Shown: positions 1 through 9,249 of the stretch, one piece after another
Layout of the letters: every line of letters starts with the position of its first letter
Position numbering within the stretch: position 1 is the stretch's first letter
The notes under the pieces: model-generated
Told to the model about the DNA's origin: nothing
Database searches by the model: none
What the model saw: the letters and a program-made list of their open reading frames with translations, nothing else
Made by a program: the position numbers and the translations under genes
Assembly (NCBI GenBank): GCA_021324135.1
Contig: JAJPJO010000057.1
Location: forward strand, 1 to 62,736
Direction of reading: 5' to 3'
Source of the DNA: Pseudomonadota bacterium
GTDB lineage: Bacteria > Cyanobacteriota > Vampirovibrionia > Obscuribacterales > Obscuribacteraceae
DNA length: 62,736 bases

Positions 1-2
1 AA

Positions 3-1160
3 ACCTACGGCAGCGCCTCAGCGGTCATCAAGGTCGTTTCCCTCGAGCAATGCCCTCGCTGGACAAACGAACATCCTCCGGCCGGTACCATCGAAATAGT
101 GGAGCCGCTTGGCGGACGACAATTGTCGGGCAGGATGAAGGTTACCTGGAGGCCGCAGTCGCCTGGCTGGTGTGGCTCGCGGGATCGACAAAACCAGGAA
201 CTCTGGCGGCACTGGAGAGAATCGGACTTCAACCCGGCGGCGGTTCCAATCGCAGGCAAGCAATACATCGCCAGGTTCAGCTTGCTCGATGACGGACGGT
301 ATGCGCCGCAGATATTGACCGTACCCTATTCTCAAGAGTTGCATGACGCCATTAGCGGCGAGGTTAAACAGCTTCGCCTGGCGCGCGCTGCTGCTAATCG
401 CAGGTGGGATAAGTTAGATTATTCGAACCTGGTCAATCAAGCCACCGATGTTGTGGTTGCCCGCTACTGGCGCCCTGATCGGCCCCAGCTGGCCTTTGGA
501 CAGCAGATTGAGGTGATTAAGCGCTTGAAAGACTCGGCCGGTCCTCGAGGACGAGCCGTAGCCAGACCGCTTCTGAGCTCTGAAATCAGCTTCCCGACTG
601 AAGGTCCATTCAAGCAAGGAATGATATTGTTCTTGAGGGCAAGGTCAAGTACGCTCGGCTGGACACCGCCGCCAGGTTGGCCGGAAATGCCTGATATCGA
701 CAGGAAGGATAGAGAAGATTATCTACGATTGGCTTTCAATTACAAGCCGGCCGGCACTGACTGGGTGGTTCCTTACACCGCCGAGCGCGAAGCGATGGTA
801 GCGCAGGCGGTGGCAAAGCAAAGTAAACATCAGGCACCATCCGAGGACTTGCTGTATAAATACTTCCGTCTCCGCCATGAATACTGGACGATCCCGGGTC
901 GGCGCGGGGCAGGGCAAGCCAATCTTGAGTTTGCCCAGGAGATGTTTGATGCCGCCAGCCGGGTGCTCACAGAAGAGGGCGACGGCCACGATCTGGCCGT
1001 CTGTGCACATGAGTATGAGTCACAGCTGGCAATCAACCGGAAGCCTCAAGAAGCCGCCGCTCTCCATAGCCTCATGCAAGAGCGCAACCGCCAGGGCCTG
1101 TCAATGCAAAGACAACGAGCCCAGGTGCCGACCGAGCCCTGGTATTCGCTCGACTATTAG
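3..1160 (+). CDS. hypothetical protein, 5'-truncated by window edge
   Basis: The reading frame is open from the first bases of the window to the stop at 1158-1160, so the gene almost certainly starts outside. A GTG at 99 could serve as an internal start, but codons before it read as protein without a stop. The visible part, about 385 residues, is soluble, rich in Arg, Gln and Trp, and has an Ala/Gln-rich helical C-terminal third. I see no signal peptide, membrane segment or catalytic motif I can name, and I do not recognise the family. It is followed by deoC on the same strand after about 130 bases. Confidence 0.6.
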   Translation, partial: TYGSASAVIKVVSLEQCPRWTNEHPPAGTIEIVEPLGGRQLSGRMKVTWRPQSPGWCGSRDRQNQELWRHWRESDFNPAAVPIAGKQYIARFSLLDDGRYAPQILTVPYSQELHDAISGEVKQLRLARAAANRRWDKLDYSNLVNQATDVVVARYWRPDRPQLAFGQQIEVIKRLKDSAGPRGRAVARPLLSSEISFPTEGPFKQGMILFLRARSSTLGWTPPPGWPEMPDIDRKDREDYLRLAFNYKPAGTDWVVPYTAEREAMVAQAVAKQSKHQAPSEDLLYKYFRLRHEYWTIPGRRGAGQANLEFAQEMFDAASRVLTEEGDGHDLAVCAHEYESQLAINRKPQEAAALHSLMQERNRQGLSMQRQRAQVPTEPWYSLDY

Positions 1161-1214
1161 CTCAAATTCCTTTGAACAATCTCAGATATATATGCCGCTC
1201 GCCAATCGAGCCGG

Positions 1215-1220
1215 TATAAT
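1215..1220 (+). promoter_or_regulatory. possible -10 box upstream of deoC
   Basis: A perfect TATAAT lies 70 bases before the deoC start. No good -35 hexamer is found 16-18 bases upstream, so this is only a candidate promoter element. Confidence 0.3.
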
Positions 1221-1290
1221 GTCAAGCTTGAGCCAGGGGACCTGGATTCACCATCAGGGGTTCACAAGTAGTGACCTCAGGAGAAAAGCC

Positions 1291-1968
1291 GTGTCTAACG
1301 AGATTGCTAAATACATCGACCATACGCTTTTGGCACCGAACGCCACCTCAAAGGACGTGAGCAAGCTGTGCAAGGACGCGGCCGAGCATGGCTTTTACGC
1401 CGTGTGCGTCAATCCGCATTTTGTGAAGCTCTGCAAAAAGGAGCTCGGCAACGCTAAAGTGCATGTGGCTACGGTCGTCGGATTTCCGCTGGGCAGCAAT
1501 ACGACCGAAGTGAAAGCATTCGAGACTCAACGTGCCATCGCCGATGGTGCCGATGAAATTGATATGGTCATAAACATCGGCGCCTTGAAAGAGGGAAACA
1601 TCAGCTATGTCAAAGACGAAATCAAAGCAATTGTGAAGGCAGCCGGCGACCACCCGGTCAAGGTGATTATCGAGTGCGACTACCTCAACGAGGAAGAAAA
1701 AGTGGCCTGTTGCCATGCCTGCATCGAAGCCGGTGCCTTCATGATCAAGACATCCACCGGCTTTGCCAAAGACGGCAAAGGTGCCACCGTAGATGATGTC
1801 AAACTCATGCGGCGCACTATCGGTACTAACAAACTTGCCATCAAAGCCAGCGCCGGTATAAGAGATTATGCCGGAGCCAAAGCACTGATCGATGCCGGTG
1901 CCACCAGACTCGGTACCTCGGCGGGAGTGGCGATATTGAAGGGCATCGCCACAGCCGGCGCTTATTAG
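1291..1968 (+). CDS. deoC: deoxyribose-phosphate aldolase
   Basis: Class I aldolase that splits 2-deoxyribose 5-phosphate into glyceraldehyde 3-phosphate and acetaldehyde in deoxynucleoside catabolism; cytosolic. The 225-residue length is normal for the short bacterial DeoC type. Visible landmarks are the N-terminal YIDHTLL, the DEIDMV segment with Asp91, the Schiff-base lysine K153 in MIKTSTGF and the second conserved lysine K185 in IKASAGIR, followed by the phosphate-binding GTSAG. The start chosen is GTG 1291, preceded by AGGAG at 1278-1282; the open frame runs further upstream to 877, but that extension has no DeoC character. No other nucleoside-catabolism gene is adjacent. Confidence 0.95.
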   Translation: MSNEIAKYIDHTLLAPNATSKDVSKLCKDAAEHGFYAVCVNPHFVKLCKKELGNAKVHVATVVGFPLGSNTTEVKAFETQRAIADGADEIDMVINIGALKEGNISYVKDEIKAIVKAAGDHPVKVIIECDYLNEEEKVACCHACIEAGAFMIKTSTGFAKDGKGATVDDVKLMRRTIGTNKLAIKASAGIRDYAGAKALIDAGATRLGTSAGVAILKGIATAGAY

Positions 1969-2025
1969 TTTTGACGGGCTCGACGAATTGCGTCGTGCCC
2001 AGAGGTTCCAGACACTGTAGAGGAT

Positions 2026-3279
2026 ATGAAATTGATTTCCACACTGAGACAAATCGGATTGACCAAGCTGGCTATGACCGTTTCGCTTTTCTGCATAGTT
2101 ACGGTGCCGCAAGCGGCCAATGCTCAAAATGCGCCGCAAGCCGCTCGCCGTCAGCCGGCGCAATTACCGGCCGCCAATCGTGCCCAGCCGGCAGGCAGAC
2201 TGCAAAGCGGTAAAGTGCGCCTGGCGCAAGCGGATGCCAAGCCGCAAAAGGAAGATTCAGAAGCGATGAAAAAGGCGGATCAGCTCTATGGCACGGGCAA
2301 TCTTGTCGCAGCCGCCGATCAATATCGCGAGGTCATCCGTCAGGAGCCTGATAATGCCAAAGCTCACCAGAGACTGGGCGCCGTTTTGGCAGGATTGGCC
2401 AGCGACCCCCGCTCGAAGGGCAGCGACGATTACGACACGGCAATCCTGGAAGAGAAGCAAGCCGCCAAGCTTGATCCGAAGAGCCATTTGCCGCACGTTA
2501 TTCTCGGACAAATTTATGCCAATCAGCGCAAATACGACGAGGCAATCAAAGAATTCAAGCAAGCCTGCGAATTGAAACCGCAAAGCTACAAGGCGCACCT
2601 CGACCTTGGCATTGCCTGCACCAATCCCAACGTCGATCGACTCGATGATGCCATCGAAGCCTACAAGAAGGCAGCCAATCTCAAGCCGGATCAACCGGTT
2701 CCATATGTGAACATGGCCGTCGCTCTGCAGGGTAAGGGGCAGTTCAAAGAAGGGATAGAGGCTGCCAAAAAAGGCATTTCCCTGATGGAAAGCGGCGGCT
2801 CGAAGCAGCCCGATCAACTGGCCGTGGCCTACATGAACCTCGGCAACATCTACGCCGATGCCGGACAAAACGACGAAGCGCTCGACGCCTACGAGCACTC
2901 GCTCAAGTGTCAAAAAGGCAATCCTTACGCGATGAGCGGCGTCGGCTGGATGCAACATCGCAAGGGCAACATCGAGGAAGCGGTGAAGACACAGAGAAAG
3001 GTTTTGAAACAGCATCCCGAGCTTACATTCGCTCGCAGCCGACTTGCCGCAGCCCTGGCTGATCAGGGCAAGACCGAGGCAGCCAAAGCTGAGTTCGATC
3101 AGTGCCTGAAGGGACCACCGGATCCGGTGGCAATGTTCGAGTACGGTCAATTCTTGCAGAGGAACGGCGAGAAAGACAAAGCCAGATCTTTGTTCCAGCA
3201 AGCTCTGAAAGCGCAGCCGACATACAAGCCGGCTAAGGAAGCTCTAGCGCGGCTCGACAACGGCAAGCAGACCAAATAG
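2026..3279 (+). CDS. exported TPR-repeat protein
   Basis: The 417-residue product starts with a signal peptide (basic KLISTLRQIGLTK, hydrophobic core, AxA-type site around residues 31-34). A Gln/Ala/Pro-rich linker follows, then tandem tetratricopeptide repeats from about residue 78 to 405, recognisable by repeats of the type A-x-x-x-Y-x-x-A-I. It is likely a periplasmic or membrane-peripheral scaffold; the partner cannot be told from sequence. The ATG at 2026 has AGAGG a few bases upstream. The permease at 3287 begins 7 bases after its stop, so the two are probably cotranscribed. Confidence 0.8.
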   Translation: MKLISTLRQIGLTKLAMTVSLFCIVTVPQAANAQNAPQAARRQPAQLPAANRAQPAGRLQSGKVRLAQADAKPQKEDSEAMKKADQLYGTGNLVAAADQYREVIRQEPDNAKAHQRLGAVLAGLASDPRSKGSDDYDTAILEEKQAAKLDPKSHLPHVILGQIYANQRKYDEAIKEFKQACELKPQSYKAHLDLGIACTNPNVDRLDDAIEAYKKAANLKPDQPVPYVNMAVALQGKGQFKEGIEAAKKGISLMESGGSKQPDQLAVAYMNLGNIYADAGQNDEALDAYEHSLKCQKGNPYAMSGVGWMQHRKGNIEEAVKTQRKVLKQHPELTFARSRLAAALADQGKTEAAKAEFDQCLKGPPDPVAMFEYGQFLQRNGEKDKARSLFQQALKAQPTYKPAKEALARLDNGKQTK

Positions 3280-3286
3280 CCGATCA

Positions 3287-4666
3287 GTGCTCAAGCCTGT
3301 ACTCGGTCGTTGGGACTCTGTTGCGATCAGCATTGGTATCGTAATTGGTGTGGGCATTTTCCGAGTACCCAAGGAAGTTGCCGAGCACATTCAGTCGCCC
3401 GCCTGGATAATATTTGCCTGGGTGGTAGGCGGTCTCTTCTCGTTCCTCGGCGCTCTTTGTTATGCCGAGCTGGCCGCTATGTTTCCCAGAAGCGGCGGTG
3501 ACTACATCTATTTGAAGGAAGCATACGGAAATGTGCTCGCTTTTTTATTCGCCTGGTCCGAGCTGCTCATCACCCGTACCGGTTCAGTAGCGGCAGTAGC
3601 CCTCTGGTTCGGCGAATATCTCTGCGCTCTATTTTCACTCACCGATGTCTTCATAAGACCGGTTGCCGTGGCGATCATCATCGTTTTGACGATGACCAAT
3701 CTCTTTGGTCTGAGACAAAGCAGCCGCTTGCAGAACTTTCTCACCATCACCAAAGTCGGTGCCCTCTTGCTGGTCATCGCCGCTGGTGCAATGGCATTTC
3801 ACGCCTCGGCCAATACTTTCAATATCAAGGACCTCCTGGACATATCCACGGCTCAAGTCGGTCAAGCCGGTCAAAAGATTCATGCCCTTCCCGGCGGCGC
3901 CTCGCCTCCATCTCCTTTGGTGGCTCTCTTCGTGGCGCTCGTGCCGATTCTCTGGACGTATGGCGGCTGGCGCGACAATGTCTTTCTGGCAGGCGAAACC
4001 AAGGACGCAAAATCATCCGTGCCCTTCGCTTTATTGATCACATGCCTGGTCGTTACCGTCGTCTACTGCCTGATGAACGTTTTGTACCTGCTCTACCTGC
4101 CGGTCGCCACCATCAAGGACTCACCGTTGTTTGCAGCCGAAGTTCTGGCCGGCATATTCGGATCCTACGGAGCGAAGCTATTCGAATCGCTCATCGTACT
4201 CTATGGGTTGGGGGTGATAAACGGATTGTTGCTCACTGGAAGCTACCTCGCTCAAGCTATGTCTGAAGACAATTTTCTCTTTAATGCCTTGAGCAAGACC
4301 GATCCCAAGACGAACATGCCGGTCAGGGCCCTTATCTTCAATGGATTATGGGCATGTCTGTTGACGGTGACGGGAACCTTCGAGAAATTGATGTTTTTCA
4401 CCGGACTGTTCGTGTGGATTTTCTTTGCTCTGGTTGCAGTTTCAGTGATGCTTTTTCGCTTCAAGAAAATTGGCGAGCAAAAAATTCTCTCCGGCCCGGC
4501 ATCTTTTATAATACCGCCCATAGTGGCACTCGTTTCACTGGCCCTGGCGCTGAGCACCGCCAGGGAATTTCCCACCGAATCAATATTCGGCGCCATAATC
4601 GTCTTCTCAGGGGTGCCCATATTTCTGGCGCAGAAGTGGATAAAACGTTCGACCGGCCGCTCTTAG
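3287..4666 (+). CDS. APC superfamily amino acid permease
   Basis: A 459-residue integral membrane protein with about 12 hydrophobic segments. The first helix carries the glycine-rich motif SIGIVIGVGIFRVP, the substrate-binding unwound helix of the amino acid-polyamine-organocation family, followed by an AWIIFAWVVGGLF helix and the ELAAMFPRSGGDYIYL motif typical of LAT/cationic amino acid exchangers. Substrate cannot be assigned. The start is GTG 3287, 7 bases after the TPR gene, which suggests translational coupling; no separate promoter is evident. Family call is firm, specificity is not. Confidence 0.88.
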   Translation: MLKPVLGRWDSVAISIGIVIGVGIFRVPKEVAEHIQSPAWIIFAWVVGGLFSFLGALCYAELAAMFPRSGGDYIYLKEAYGNVLAFLFAWSELLITRTGSVAAVALWFGEYLCALFSLTDVFIRPVAVAIIIVLTMTNLFGLRQSSRLQNFLTITKVGALLLVIAAGAMAFHASANTFNIKDLLDISTAQVGQAGQKIHALPGGASPPSPLVALFVALVPILWTYGGWRDNVFLAGETKDAKSSVPFALLITCLVVTVVYCLMNVLYLLYLPVATIKDSPLFAAEVLAGIFGSYGAKLFESLIVLYGLGVINGLLLTGSYLAQAMSEDNFLFNALSKTDPKTNMPVRALIFNGLWACLLTVTGTFEKLMFFTGLFVWIFFALVAVSVMLFRFKKIGEQKILSGPASFIIPPIVALVSLALALSTAREFPTESIFGAIIVFSGVPIFLAQKWIKRSTGRS

Positions 4667-4741
4667 ATTAAAATGGTTAAAAATGAATCGCTAATTTGTG
4701 CCCGCCTTTTTCATCTTCGCGCATAATGAATGTAGTGATCT

Positions 4742-6055
4742 ATGGGCAAGTCGGCAATTAATTTGATGCGCAACAGTAAAAGAACATCTCGTGCGTTTTA
4801 TTTGCCGGCATCGACTCTTGCTTTGACCGCTTACTTTTTGATCCAGTCCAATACCCCTGCCGCTTGCGCTGATCCAAGCGCCCTCAGCCAGGCGATAGAA
4901 CTGTACAACGGCAAGAAGTACTCACAAGCCAGAGATGCATTCGAGCGCGTCGTGGCTGCCTCCGAACCCAGCGCCAGACTCTATTATTACACTGCCCTCG
5001 CCAATCGAGACAGCGGCAAGCCTCTGCGTGCCAGGCAGTTATTTAATTACTTGTTGAAAAACTTTCCTAACACCCAGGAGGCGGCCTTCGCCAGAATAGC
5101 CCTGGACGGCTTAGCGAAAACCGATCCCTCTGCAGGTAAAACCACGCCGGAGACGAAATCAGGCAGTGATACTAAATTCAATACCAGTTCAAAAGCAGCC
5201 GCTGCCGGTCAAGCAGACGAGAAGAATAAATCCGAGCATAAAATAGACGGCGACTCGAAACTGACTGCTTCATCAAAAAGCGGACCCAAAGAGATTGACG
5301 CAAAGGGGTATAAGCTCTCCTGGAAAGTCGGCGAGCCTACAAAGATCAAAGCCACATCCGAATATCCGTTCAGCGCGGCCGATATCGCCAGAGATGGAGC
5401 CAACGGCATAGATCAAATGCTGTATCCCAACTGCTGGTTCGAGGCTTCGATGGCCGCGCTTGCCGAGCTGCCCCGCGGGCAGCGATTGATTGCCTCCATG
5501 ATCAAATACAGAGGCGCCGGTTATGTCGTGCGCTTTCCAGGCGATGGTGTCGAATATCTGGTCAGCAAGGACGACCTCGTCAAGCGCGGCATTCAAAACC
5601 GGGCACTCTGGGCTTCATTGATCGAATGCGCGCAGTTGAGAAAATTTCCGAACAACAGCGGAGCCTCAGGCGAATATGGTGACCAGAGCCGTCTGGAGGT
5701 CGGGCTGGCTGCCATTACCGGCTGTCACGCCGAAATCATTTATCCCGGACAAGCTTCAATGCAGGAGCTCTCATCTTTTATCGGCGGCGCCGTTCGCTCC
5801 AAAAACCCGATCATCGGCGGAACGAATCGCAGCGCCGGACCTCTTGTTCCAACCCATGCGTACACATTCATCGGTTTCGAGCCGGCAAGAAATATGGTAA
5901 CGCTGCGCAATCCGCACGGTGCAAATTCAAAGCGCTTTATCATGCCGAGCGATCCGCAGCATCTGCAATTCGAGCAACTCGACGATGGCATCGTCAAGAT
6001 CAGCCTCGAGCTTGTTCAGCACTACTTTCACTCAATTGCCAGATCGTTCATCTGA
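4742..6055 (+). CDS. exported TPR protein with calpain-like (C2) cysteine peptidase domain
   Basis: The 437-residue product has an N-terminal signal-like segment (about residues 13-42), a short TPR-type helical stretch (45-120), a Ser/Lys/Ala-rich linker, and a C-terminal papain-fold domain from about 215. That domain shows the three calpain blocks in order: YPNCWF with Cys231, THAYTFIGF with His372, and LRNPHG with Asn390. Spacing and block wording fit family C2. It is probably an extracytoplasmic protease or a peptidase-fold binder. The ATG at 4742 lacks a strong ribosome site; ATG 4766 is an alternative. Its stop lies 2 bases from the stop of the convergent kinase gene. Confidence 0.75.
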   Translation: MGKSAINLMRNSKRTSRAFYLPASTLALTAYFLIQSNTPAACADPSALSQAIELYNGKKYSQARDAFERVVAASEPSARLYYYTALANRDSGKPLRARQLFNYLLKNFPNTQEAAFARIALDGLAKTDPSAGKTTPETKSGSDTKFNTSSKAAAAGQADEKNKSEHKIDGDSKLTASSKSGPKEIDAKGYKLSWKVGEPTKIKATSEYPFSAADIARDGANGIDQMLYPNCWFEASMAALAELPRGQRLIASMIKYRGAGYVVRFPGDGVEYLVSKDDLVKRGIQNRALWASLIECAQLRKFPNNSGASGEYGDQSRLEVGLAAITGCHAEIIYPGQASMQELSSFIGGAVRSKNPIIGGTNRSAGPLVPTHAYTFIGFEPARNMVTLRNPHGANSKRFIMPSDPQHLQFEQLDDGIVKISLELVQHYFHSIARSFI

Positions 6056-6057
6056 CT

Positions 6058-8049
6058 TCAATAATTATTTGATGCCTCGGAATCGCCCATTTGCGCCTTG
6101 AGAGCCTCGAGTGGATTCAAGCGCCAGAGAACATTGATGTACTGTTTTTTAGTAGCGCCCATCAAGCCGCTCTTTTCGCCCACCGTCGATTTGATGATCG
6201 GAATTGCTTCCTTGAGCACATCGCGCGCCTCATCATATTTTCCTTCCGCTACGAGCACCAGACCAAGACCATACAAAGACCTGGCTGCATAAGGACTCTC
6301 CACTTTACCGTGGCTGCGCCACCACTCCACTCCCAGCCGGTAATAGCGCTCAGCATCGGCATATTTCTCTTGCCGCCGATACACGTCCGCCAGCTTGCTG
6401 CATGTGTCTGCGTATGTGGGCGGGTCGGTTTCTTTCGTGATATCGACGATGCCGAACAGCTTTTCGTACGTGGCCACGGCCTTTTCCAGTTCTTTCTGGC
6501 GCGTGTAGATATCCCCCAGAACGCGCAGAGGTTGAATCATCGAGCGTTGCTGCAGAGGATCGTTTTCCATCAATTGCACAGCTTTGTTGCAAGCTTCTAC
6601 AGATTCGTCCACCTCATCCTGCATAAAGGCGACATATCCCAGGATGCGGTACGACTGCGATAAAGGCCAGGGGCCCTTCTTCACTTTCTGGCAAACGGTA
6701 ATCAGCTGCTTGGTGCGCTCCTCCGCTTCCTTCCAGTGAGCCGAGTTGGCGTAAAGCTCAACCAGGCTTGAGAGAGCGTTGGCATACTCCTCTGAGGACT
6801 CGCCCTGCTCCTCGCGGACCAACTCGAGCGCGTCTTTGGCGGCTTCCTGCCTCGGTCCGAAACCCTCGACCTCGGTGGTCTTGGCCTTGCGATCAACCAC
6901 CCAGAGTTGCTCGTTATTGAATGGCGGGAACTTTTGATCGTTTGGATTAAAGCTGTTCGTTACCCAGAAAATTGGCACGCCGATGAGAATCAAAGTCAAA
7001 ACGCCGAAGAGGATGAACTCGGAGGATATGGGCATGATGCCGTGCCGGCGGCGGGCGCTGGCAGTGCTCTTCTTAAAGGCTTGGGCAGACACCTGCCACT
7101 CTTCTTCCTGGCAGGCGAGCATCAGTTCGAGATCGTGCCTGAGCTCGGCGGCCGACTGGTAACGCAAGTCCGGCTCTTTTTCCAGGCATTTGAAGATCAC
7201 GGTCTGCAAGCGTGCCAGGAAGGCTGAGTCGGCCTCTTCCAGCTCAATCGGCTTGGGCGCCTCGTTCATGTGCTTGTAGGCGGTTTCAAGAACGTTTTTG
7301 CCCACAAAGGGCGGCTTACCGGTTATCGCCTCATACATTACGCAACCAAGCGCATAGATGTCGGTACGCGAGTCCAATCGCTTGCCGGTGCACTGCTCGG
7401 GGCTCAGATAGAGCGGGCTGCCGAAGACTTCGCGTGTATGAGTAATGTATTGCGCCGACTTGTTGTACTCGCTTTCATCAGCAAGGAGTTTGGCGACCCC
7501 GAAGTCGAGGACTTTTACATCATCGACGAACTTGGCATTGTCGACAATAACGATGTTGCTTGGCTTCAAATCGCGGTGCTGGAGCCCGGCAGCTTCACCT
7601 TGCTCGAGCGCCTGGCAGACTTGCTTGAATATGTTGACGGCCCGCTCGATCGAGATGTGACCGCTCTTGGAGAGCAAGTCTTCAAGACTCTCGAAGCGCA
7701 CCTCATCCATAACCAGGAAAGTGGTGCCATCGGCCGAGATGACCATTTCCTTGTAGGGGATGATGTTGTTACCCTTGAGAGTGAAGAGGGCTTTGCACTT
7801 CTGCTCGAAGCGCTTTTGGTTTTTGATGTTCTGCAGCAGGTGCGGGTGGATTTTCTTCAGCACCTTGAACTGGCGGTCGCCTTGCAGGTCGCGCGCCCGG
7901 TAGGCGCCGCTCAGGCTGCCTTCCCCGAGATATGACTCCACTTCCCAGCGTCCGTTAATAACCGACCCGACAAGCGGATCGGCTTCGCCGAACAATGAGA
8001 TGTCCACATTCTGTTGAGTTTGCTGCGCTTGTTGCTCTTTGGCTGACAC
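6058..8049 (-). CDS. membrane Ser/Thr protein kinase with C-terminal TPR domain
   Basis: 663 residues. A Hanks-type kinase domain spans about 34-312: glycine loop GEGSLSGAY, Lys62, HRDLKPSN with catalytic Asp160, DFG Asp182 and SPEQC. A single membrane helix at about 345-364 follows, then a TPR region (about 400-640) placed outside the membrane if the kinase is cytosolic. This is the PknB-like layout with TPRs replacing PASTA domains. The start codon is GTG 8049. The gene is convergent with the calpain-like gene and lies downstream of nadK on the same strand with a gap of about 140 bases. The ligand of the TPR domain is unknown. Confidence 0.9.
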   Translation of the reverse strand: MSAKEQQAQQTQQNVDISLFGEADPLVGSVINGRWEVESYLGEGSLSGAYRARDLQGDRQFKVLKKIHPHLLQNIKNQKRFEQKCKALFTLKGNNIIPYKEMVISADGTTFLVMDEVRFESLEDLLSKSGHISIERAVNIFKQVCQALEQGEAAGLQHRDLKPSNIVIVDNAKFVDDVKVLDFGVAKLLADESEYNKSAQYITHTREVFGSPLYLSPEQCTGKRLDSRTDIYALGCVMYEAITGKPPFVGKNVLETAYKHMNEAPKPIELEEADSAFLARLQTVIFKCLEKEPDLRYQSAAELRHDLELMLACQEEEWQVSAQAFKKSTASARRRHGIMPISSEFILFGVLTLILIGVPIFWVTNSFNPNDQKFPPFNNEQLWVVDRKAKTTEVEGFGPRQEAAKDALELVREEQGESSEEYANALSSLVELYANSAHWKEAEERTKQLITVCQKVKKGPWPLSQSYRILGYVAFMQDEVDESVEACNKAVQLMENDPLQQRSMIQPLRVLGDIYTRQKELEKAVATYEKLFGIVDITKETDPPTYADTCSKLADVYRRQEKYADAERYYRLGVEWWRSHGKVESPYAARSLYGLGLVLVAEGKYDEARDVLKEAIPIIKSTVGEKSGLMGATKKQYINVLWRLNPLEALKAQMGDSEASNNY

Positions 8050-8189
8050 GTGCTCTGCTTACGCCCCTGGTCCGGACAGCTCACCTACCTGAGCCTTTTT
8101 AAGATCATAGTACCGGCCTTATTAGTATTCCACCGGCGGGCGGCTGCCAAACCGAGCAGGCACAAGCCGAAATATTATCGCCCGTCCGA

Positions 8190-9155
8190 TTACTTGCACT
8201 CGACGTCGGCAAGCGTACGGCTCTGGAACATTTTGTTGACGTCCGGATCGACAAAAGCGATCAAATCCTGCTTGCTGGCTCTCACTACGACTGTATCGCC
8301 CAGACCGAAGGGGCATTCGATGTGGGGACCGTCCACAAAAATATTGCCGGTGCGCATCTGCGATACGACTACTATCTCCTGGTCGCGCCGCAGGAAGCCT
8401 CGTAAATGACTGCAGGAGTCACCAGGTCTTATGCAAGGCTCACGGACCAGGTATTGAAACTTCTTCTCCGTAATCGGCTGCACGATACCACCGGCGGAGC
8501 GCATCGACCCAGTCGAACCAGCCGGCGTGCAAATCCAGACGCCGGAGGAGCGCTGCTCATCCTTGACTCCGTCAATCTCCATGAAGTAGCGGCTGGTGGC
8601 AGCCGGGTTACTGTGCGCCACCAATATTTCGTTCAATGGCCGCTCGGGAAGAACCTTGCCGTTTATTTCCAATTCGAGCCGCATAATCGGATAGCTTGAG
8701 ATGGTACCATCCCTGATACCATCAATTCGGGCACCGAAATTGGCGCGATTGGCAAAACAAAAATGGCCGAAACTGGATGAGCTGGATGAATTAACTCCCA
8801 GCATAGGAATGCTCTCGAGCGAATGCGAGGCGTCCAAGAACGTGCCGTCGCCGCCGACAGAGATGAGCAGGTCGACGTTCTTCACCGGTTCTTGCAGGTC
8901 CGCACGCGGCATAATCCGGAAGTTAATTTTGCGGCTCTCCAGTTCTTTCTTGACTGTTTCAATAGTCGAGATGTGCTCTTCATGCGCAATTTTGACGCGC
9001 TGCACCGATTCGTGGCCGGACCTCAACAATTCAAGAAAGCGCTCGTCCTTGTACTCCTCCGCCTGGAGCTGATATGTACTTTTCTTATGAAGAACCAAAA
9101 CATTATTCAGCTTCAAGATATCCAGCTCCGGAGAAGAATGCGAACCTGTAAACAC
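8190..9155 (-). CDS. nadK: NAD kinase
   Basis: Phosphorylates NAD to NADP. The 321-residue protein carries the family signature GGDGT at residues 101-105, a downstream LNE motif, and the TPAGSTGS glycine-rich segment that binds the nucleotide. An N-terminal stretch of about 15 residues before the first strand (NNVLVLHKK) is slightly longer than usual, so the true start may be inside the ATG at 9155, although no better start is visible. It is divergent from alaS with a 94-base spacer that must hold both promoters. Sequence after the signature departs somewhat from typical NadK, but the motif order is intact. Confidence 0.88.
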   Translation of the reverse strand: MFTGSHSSPELDILKLNNVLVLHKKSTYQLQAEEYKDERFLELLRSGHESVQRVKIAHEEHISTIETVKKELESRKINFRIMPRADLQEPVKNVDLLISVGGDGTFLDASHSLESIPMLGVNSSSSSSFGHFCFANRANFGARIDGIRDGTISSYPIMRLELEINGKVLPERPLNEILVAHSNPAATSRYFMEIDGVKDEQRSSGVWICTPAGSTGSMRSAGGIVQPITEKKFQYLVREPCIRPGDSCSHLRGFLRRDQEIVVVSQMRTGNIFVDGPHIECPFGLGDTVVVRASKQDLIAFVDPDVNKMFQSRTLADVECK

Positions 9156-9249
9156 GACAGGTTAGCAGATCGAGAGCCCCTTTGCCAGCCGGAATCGGTT
9201 ATACTGAAACCTTTAGGAAAGTGCGAATGGACGGAAGGTGCGTTAAGTT

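Noticed and set aside
4348..4671. Other-frame open frames over the first permease and similar overlaps across the window
   Set aside because: Shadows of well-supported genes, lacking start signals and domain character.
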